DNA of 34,805 nucleotides from Planctomycetota bacterium (GTDB taxonomy: Bacteria; Planctomycetota; UBA1135; GCA-002686595): positions 1 to 34,805 of the forward strand of contig JANQEJ010000214.1 in NCBI GenBank assembly GCA_028278425.1. The letters run 5' to 3'. A program made the translations under genes and the position numbers. Each line of letters starts with the position of its first letter. Positions within the stretch are counted from its first letter, which is position 1. Of the stretch, positions 32,948-34,805 are shown piece after piece. The notes under the pieces are model-generated. The model worked only from the letters and a program-made list of their open reading frames with translations. It did not search any database and had not been told where the DNA came from.

Positions 32948-34222
32948 CTACTCGGACTTCTTGGTCGGTACGTCGTACGTGTGCGAGTTGACGTACACGC
33001 GGCCGGAGTCGCCCGAGAGGAAGGCGAAGTCCAGCATCCGGTTCAGGTTGCGCGGGATGAAGTCCTCGTTCTCGGTCCCGTTGCAGATCACCTTCACCGG
33101 CTGGGCCAGGTCGACCATGAGGTCGTTGAAGAAGATCGTCACGGTGGCGATGCCGTCCGCATCGACGTTGATCGTGTTCGTGGCCCGGTCGATCTTCGCG
33201 TGAACGATCGGGGCCGCCTCGGGATCGAAGCCGTCGACGTGGAGCCAGTAGGCCCTCCGGGTCTTGACGTTGACCGGACTCAGCGAGACCTCCACCGGGT
33301 CCGCGTCGCGCGTGAGCTCGCCCAGCCAGGCCCAGATGTCCGCCTCGGAGCCGGTGGTGTTCAGCGTCACCGTCTCGATGCCCTGCTCCTTCGCCTTGGT
33401 CTGAAAGGCGGTGCACTTCTCGCCGGCCCCGGCGAAGTAGCACGGGAGATTGCGGAAGTTCGCCGGCGGCACGTCCTCGAGGTCGCCCGCGCGCCCGATC
33501 ACGCCGGCGAAGACGTGCGGGAACATCGCGGCGATCTTCACGGCCGCGGCAACCCCCTCCTGGAACCCGGCGAGGTAGACGCGGTCGACGTCCACAGCGT
33601 GCGAGCTCTTGAGCTCGTTGAGCACCAGGAGCACCGTGTCGACCCCCCCGGGGTTGTCGCTCGTCCCCTGCTCCGTCCACATCCGCTCGTTCGAGGGCAT
33701 GTTGCAGGAAGCGAGGATCGCGGTGTCGCGGCCCACGGGTTCCACCCAATGCTCGGTCAGGTGGTCCGTGCCGGTCTGCCCCTTCGGCGGGATGGAGATG
33801 AGGAGCGGATACGGGCCCTTCTTCGCGGAGTACGCCTTCGGCGTGTGCACCGCGTAGCCGACGTCCCCCCAGTCCTTCAGGCTGCCCTCGACCATCCGGC
33901 CCTTCTTGATGCCCTTGTCGGAGTAGGCGTTCGCGTAGTAGAAGGCCTTCTCCCAGTCCTCGGTCGACTTCAGGAACTTCTCGTCGTTCAGCTTCTTGGC
34001 GTTCGACTTGTCGAGCTTGTCGACCTCTTTCCGCAGCTTCTCGTAGGCCTCGTTGATCCCCTTGTTCTCGATCTTGGCCTCCCAGAGCGCAGCGATCGAC
34101 TTCCCCAGCTTCTGCTGAGCGGTGGCCTTGAGGATCGCGTCCGCCGGCGCCGCCGCGGCGGACGCCAGAGTCAGAAGCCCGGTGGCGGCGGCGAGGGACA
34201 CCAGGATGTGCTGTTTGCGCAT
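32948..34222 (-). CDS. Secreted alpha/beta-hydrolase-fold protein lacking the nucleophile serine
   Basis: A 424-aa exported protein with signal peptide MRKQHILVSLAAATGLLTLASAAAA, a Lys/Glu-rich coiled-coil-like stretch (residues about 30-95, EAYEKLRKEVDKLDKSNAKK), then a hydrolase core resembling PHB depolymerase/feruloyl-esterase-type proteins. YPLLISIPPKGQ is the first strand, and VDVDRVYLAGFQEGVAAAVKIA is the nucleophile elbow. Relatives read VDPDRVYLxGFSxGG; here the Ser position is Gln221 (codon 33562-33560) and the second Gly is Val, so it is probably not an active esterase. The C-terminal part (ADGIATVTIFFNDLMVDLAQPVKVICNG) is a beta domain that may bind polymer or partner. It lies 10 bases upstream of the spermidine-synthase-like gene, so the two may be cotranscribed. 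Confidence 0.85.
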   Translation of the reverse strand: MRKQHILVSLAAATGLLTLASAAAAPADAILKATAQQKLGKSIAALWEAKIENKGINEAYEKLRKEVDKLDKSNAKKLNDEKFLKSTEDWEKAFYYANAYSDKGIKKGRMVEGSLKDWGDVGYAVHTPKAYSAKKGPYPLLISIPPKGQTGTDHLTEHWVEPVGRDTAILASCNMPSNERMWTEQGTSDNPGGVDTVLLVLNELKSSHAVDVDRVYLAGFQEGVAAAVKIAAMFPHVFAGVIGRAGDLEDVPPANFRNLPCYFAGAGEKCTAFQTKAKEQGIETVTLNTTGSEADIWAWLGELTRDADPVEVSLSPVNVKTRRAYWLHVDGFDPEAAPIVHAKIDRATNTINVDADGIATVTIFFNDLMVDLAQPVKVICNGTENEDFIPRNLNRMLDFAFLSGDSGRVYVNSHTYDVPTKKSE

Positions 34223-34234
34223 GGCTCGGTGGTT

Positions 34235-34805
34235 CTAGTCCTTGCTCCCGGCCGCGGCGCCCGCCCGGGGCAGGAGCGCCAGGCCCCATCCGCGCGGGGC
34301 CCAGGGGCTGGGATCGTCGTCGAGAAGAAGGGCGCGGAAACCCGCCCGGGCTTCCGGGAGGCGACCGCGGTCGAGGTCGAGGCGCGCAAGAACCACGCCG
34401 GCATCGGCCGATCCTCGCGCGTAGGCGAAACCAAGATAGTCCCGAGCGCGCCGTTCGTCACCGCTTCCGAGGATCAGGATGCCCCGTTGGCTCCAGAGCT
34501 CCCCCGTCGGCCGTCCCGCCGCCTCCTCCCGGGCGATCTGGCCGGCCAGGCAGGCGTCCGCGAGGACCTCTTCGCCCATCCGCTGGAGCGTCAGGGCCAG
34601 GTCCATCGCGCTCCAGACGGCCGCGTAACGCTCGTGTAGCACCCGTTGGACTTCGCGCGCGCCGTCCAGCCGCAGGGCGACCGCCTCCTCCACGCCGATC
34701 TCCCACGCGAGCCGCAGGCGGTCGGCGGACACGGTCGTGCCGTCGGCGATCAACGCCACCGCCGCGCGCGCGCGCTCGGGCCCCGGGGCCTGCGCCGCCA
34801 GCGCG
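34235..34805 (-). CDS. TPR-like exported protein, 5' partial
   Basis: The frame is open to the right edge of the window, so the N-terminus is missing. The first visible residues (ALAAQAPGPERARA) look like the end of a signal peptide followed by the mature part; a GTG at 34759 could otherwise be a start. The body is helix-rich and acidic, with TPR-like alternation (EVQRVLHERYAAVWSAMDLAL, LADACLAGQIAREEAAG, RRARDYLGFAYARGSADAGV, LPEARAGFRALLLDDDPSPW). It has no catalytic motif. It ends 12 bases before the hydrolase-fold gene on the same strand, suggesting cotranscription. The function is unknown; an adaptor role is the usual one for such repeats. Confidence 0.7.
   Translation of the reverse strand, partial: ALAAQAPGPERARAAVALIADGTTVSADRLRLAWEIGVEEAVALRLDGAREVQRVLHERYAAVWSAMDLALTLQRMGEEVLADACLAGQIAREEAAGRPTGELWSQRGILILGSGDERRARDYLGFAYARGSADAGVVLARLDLDRGRLPEARAGFRALLLDDDPSPWAPRGWGLALLPRAGAAAGSKD

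Overview
The window is GC-rich, densely coding bacterial chromosome. It most resembles a Planctomycetota genome. That placement is inferred from the style of the secreted proteins (HEAT-repeat proteins opening with HGGTYRGPGDTVPPGG and a Gly/Pro linker), a eukaryote-like UDPGP-family pyrophosphorylase, a membrane-fused spermidine-synthase-like protein, and weak or absent Shine-Dalgarno sequences. No marker gene was available to prove it. There is no insertion sequence, integrase, phage gene or CRISPR array, so this looks like resident chromosome.

Layout. 1-2742 (+): three overlapping or abutting genes that all feed cell-wall precursors: a UDP-N-acetylhexosamine pyrophosphorylase (5' end outside the window), D-Ala-D-Ala ligase and dihydrodipicolinate reductase. 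2757-7730: a small secreted protein (-), tRNA-Leu(CAA), a zinc alcohol dehydrogenase (-), a secreted alpha/beta-hydrolase-fold protein whose nucleophile serine is replaced by glycine (+), and an unknown protein translationally coupled to a NifU-type Fe-S scaffold domain. 7813-10047 (-): cvpA, then a promoter, a cobalamin riboswitch and a secreted probable beta-propeller protein of unknown function. 10091-13999: a large unknown protein, a GyrI-like lipoprotein, a MaoC-like hydratase coupled to a small Cys-containing protein, and a histidine phosphatase. 14102-17477 (+): sdhCAB, complete and with overlapping genes.

17768-30799 (+) is the most distinctive part: six consecutive, same-strand, paralogous secreted proteins of about 670-730 aa. 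Each has a signal peptide, a low-complexity Gly/Pro segment, a Trp-rich box (W-x-x-WW or W-x-WW type), a long HEAT-repeat solenoid and a conserved C-terminal tail (LPW...LNY...G-I/L-LN-I/L-L). Copies 1 and 2 are closest to each other and each has its own terminator-like hairpin. They share an upstream GGTA-rich / GCTTTGC element. Copies 3-5 are packed with 3-5 base gaps, and copies 5 and 6 are the most divergent. No function is known to me; a cell-surface or periplasmic protein-binding scaffold set is the natural inference.

30809-34805 (-): a TPR-like single-pass protein coupled to a membrane spermidine-synthase-like protein, a second secreted alpha/beta-hydrolase with a lost nucleophile serine (Gln instead), and the C-terminal part of a TPR-like exported protein running off the window.

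Strongest leads: the six-gene HEAT array; the B12 riboswitch that appears to control a secreted propeller rather than a known cobalamin gene; and the two alpha/beta-hydrolase-fold proteins that look like pseudoenzymes.
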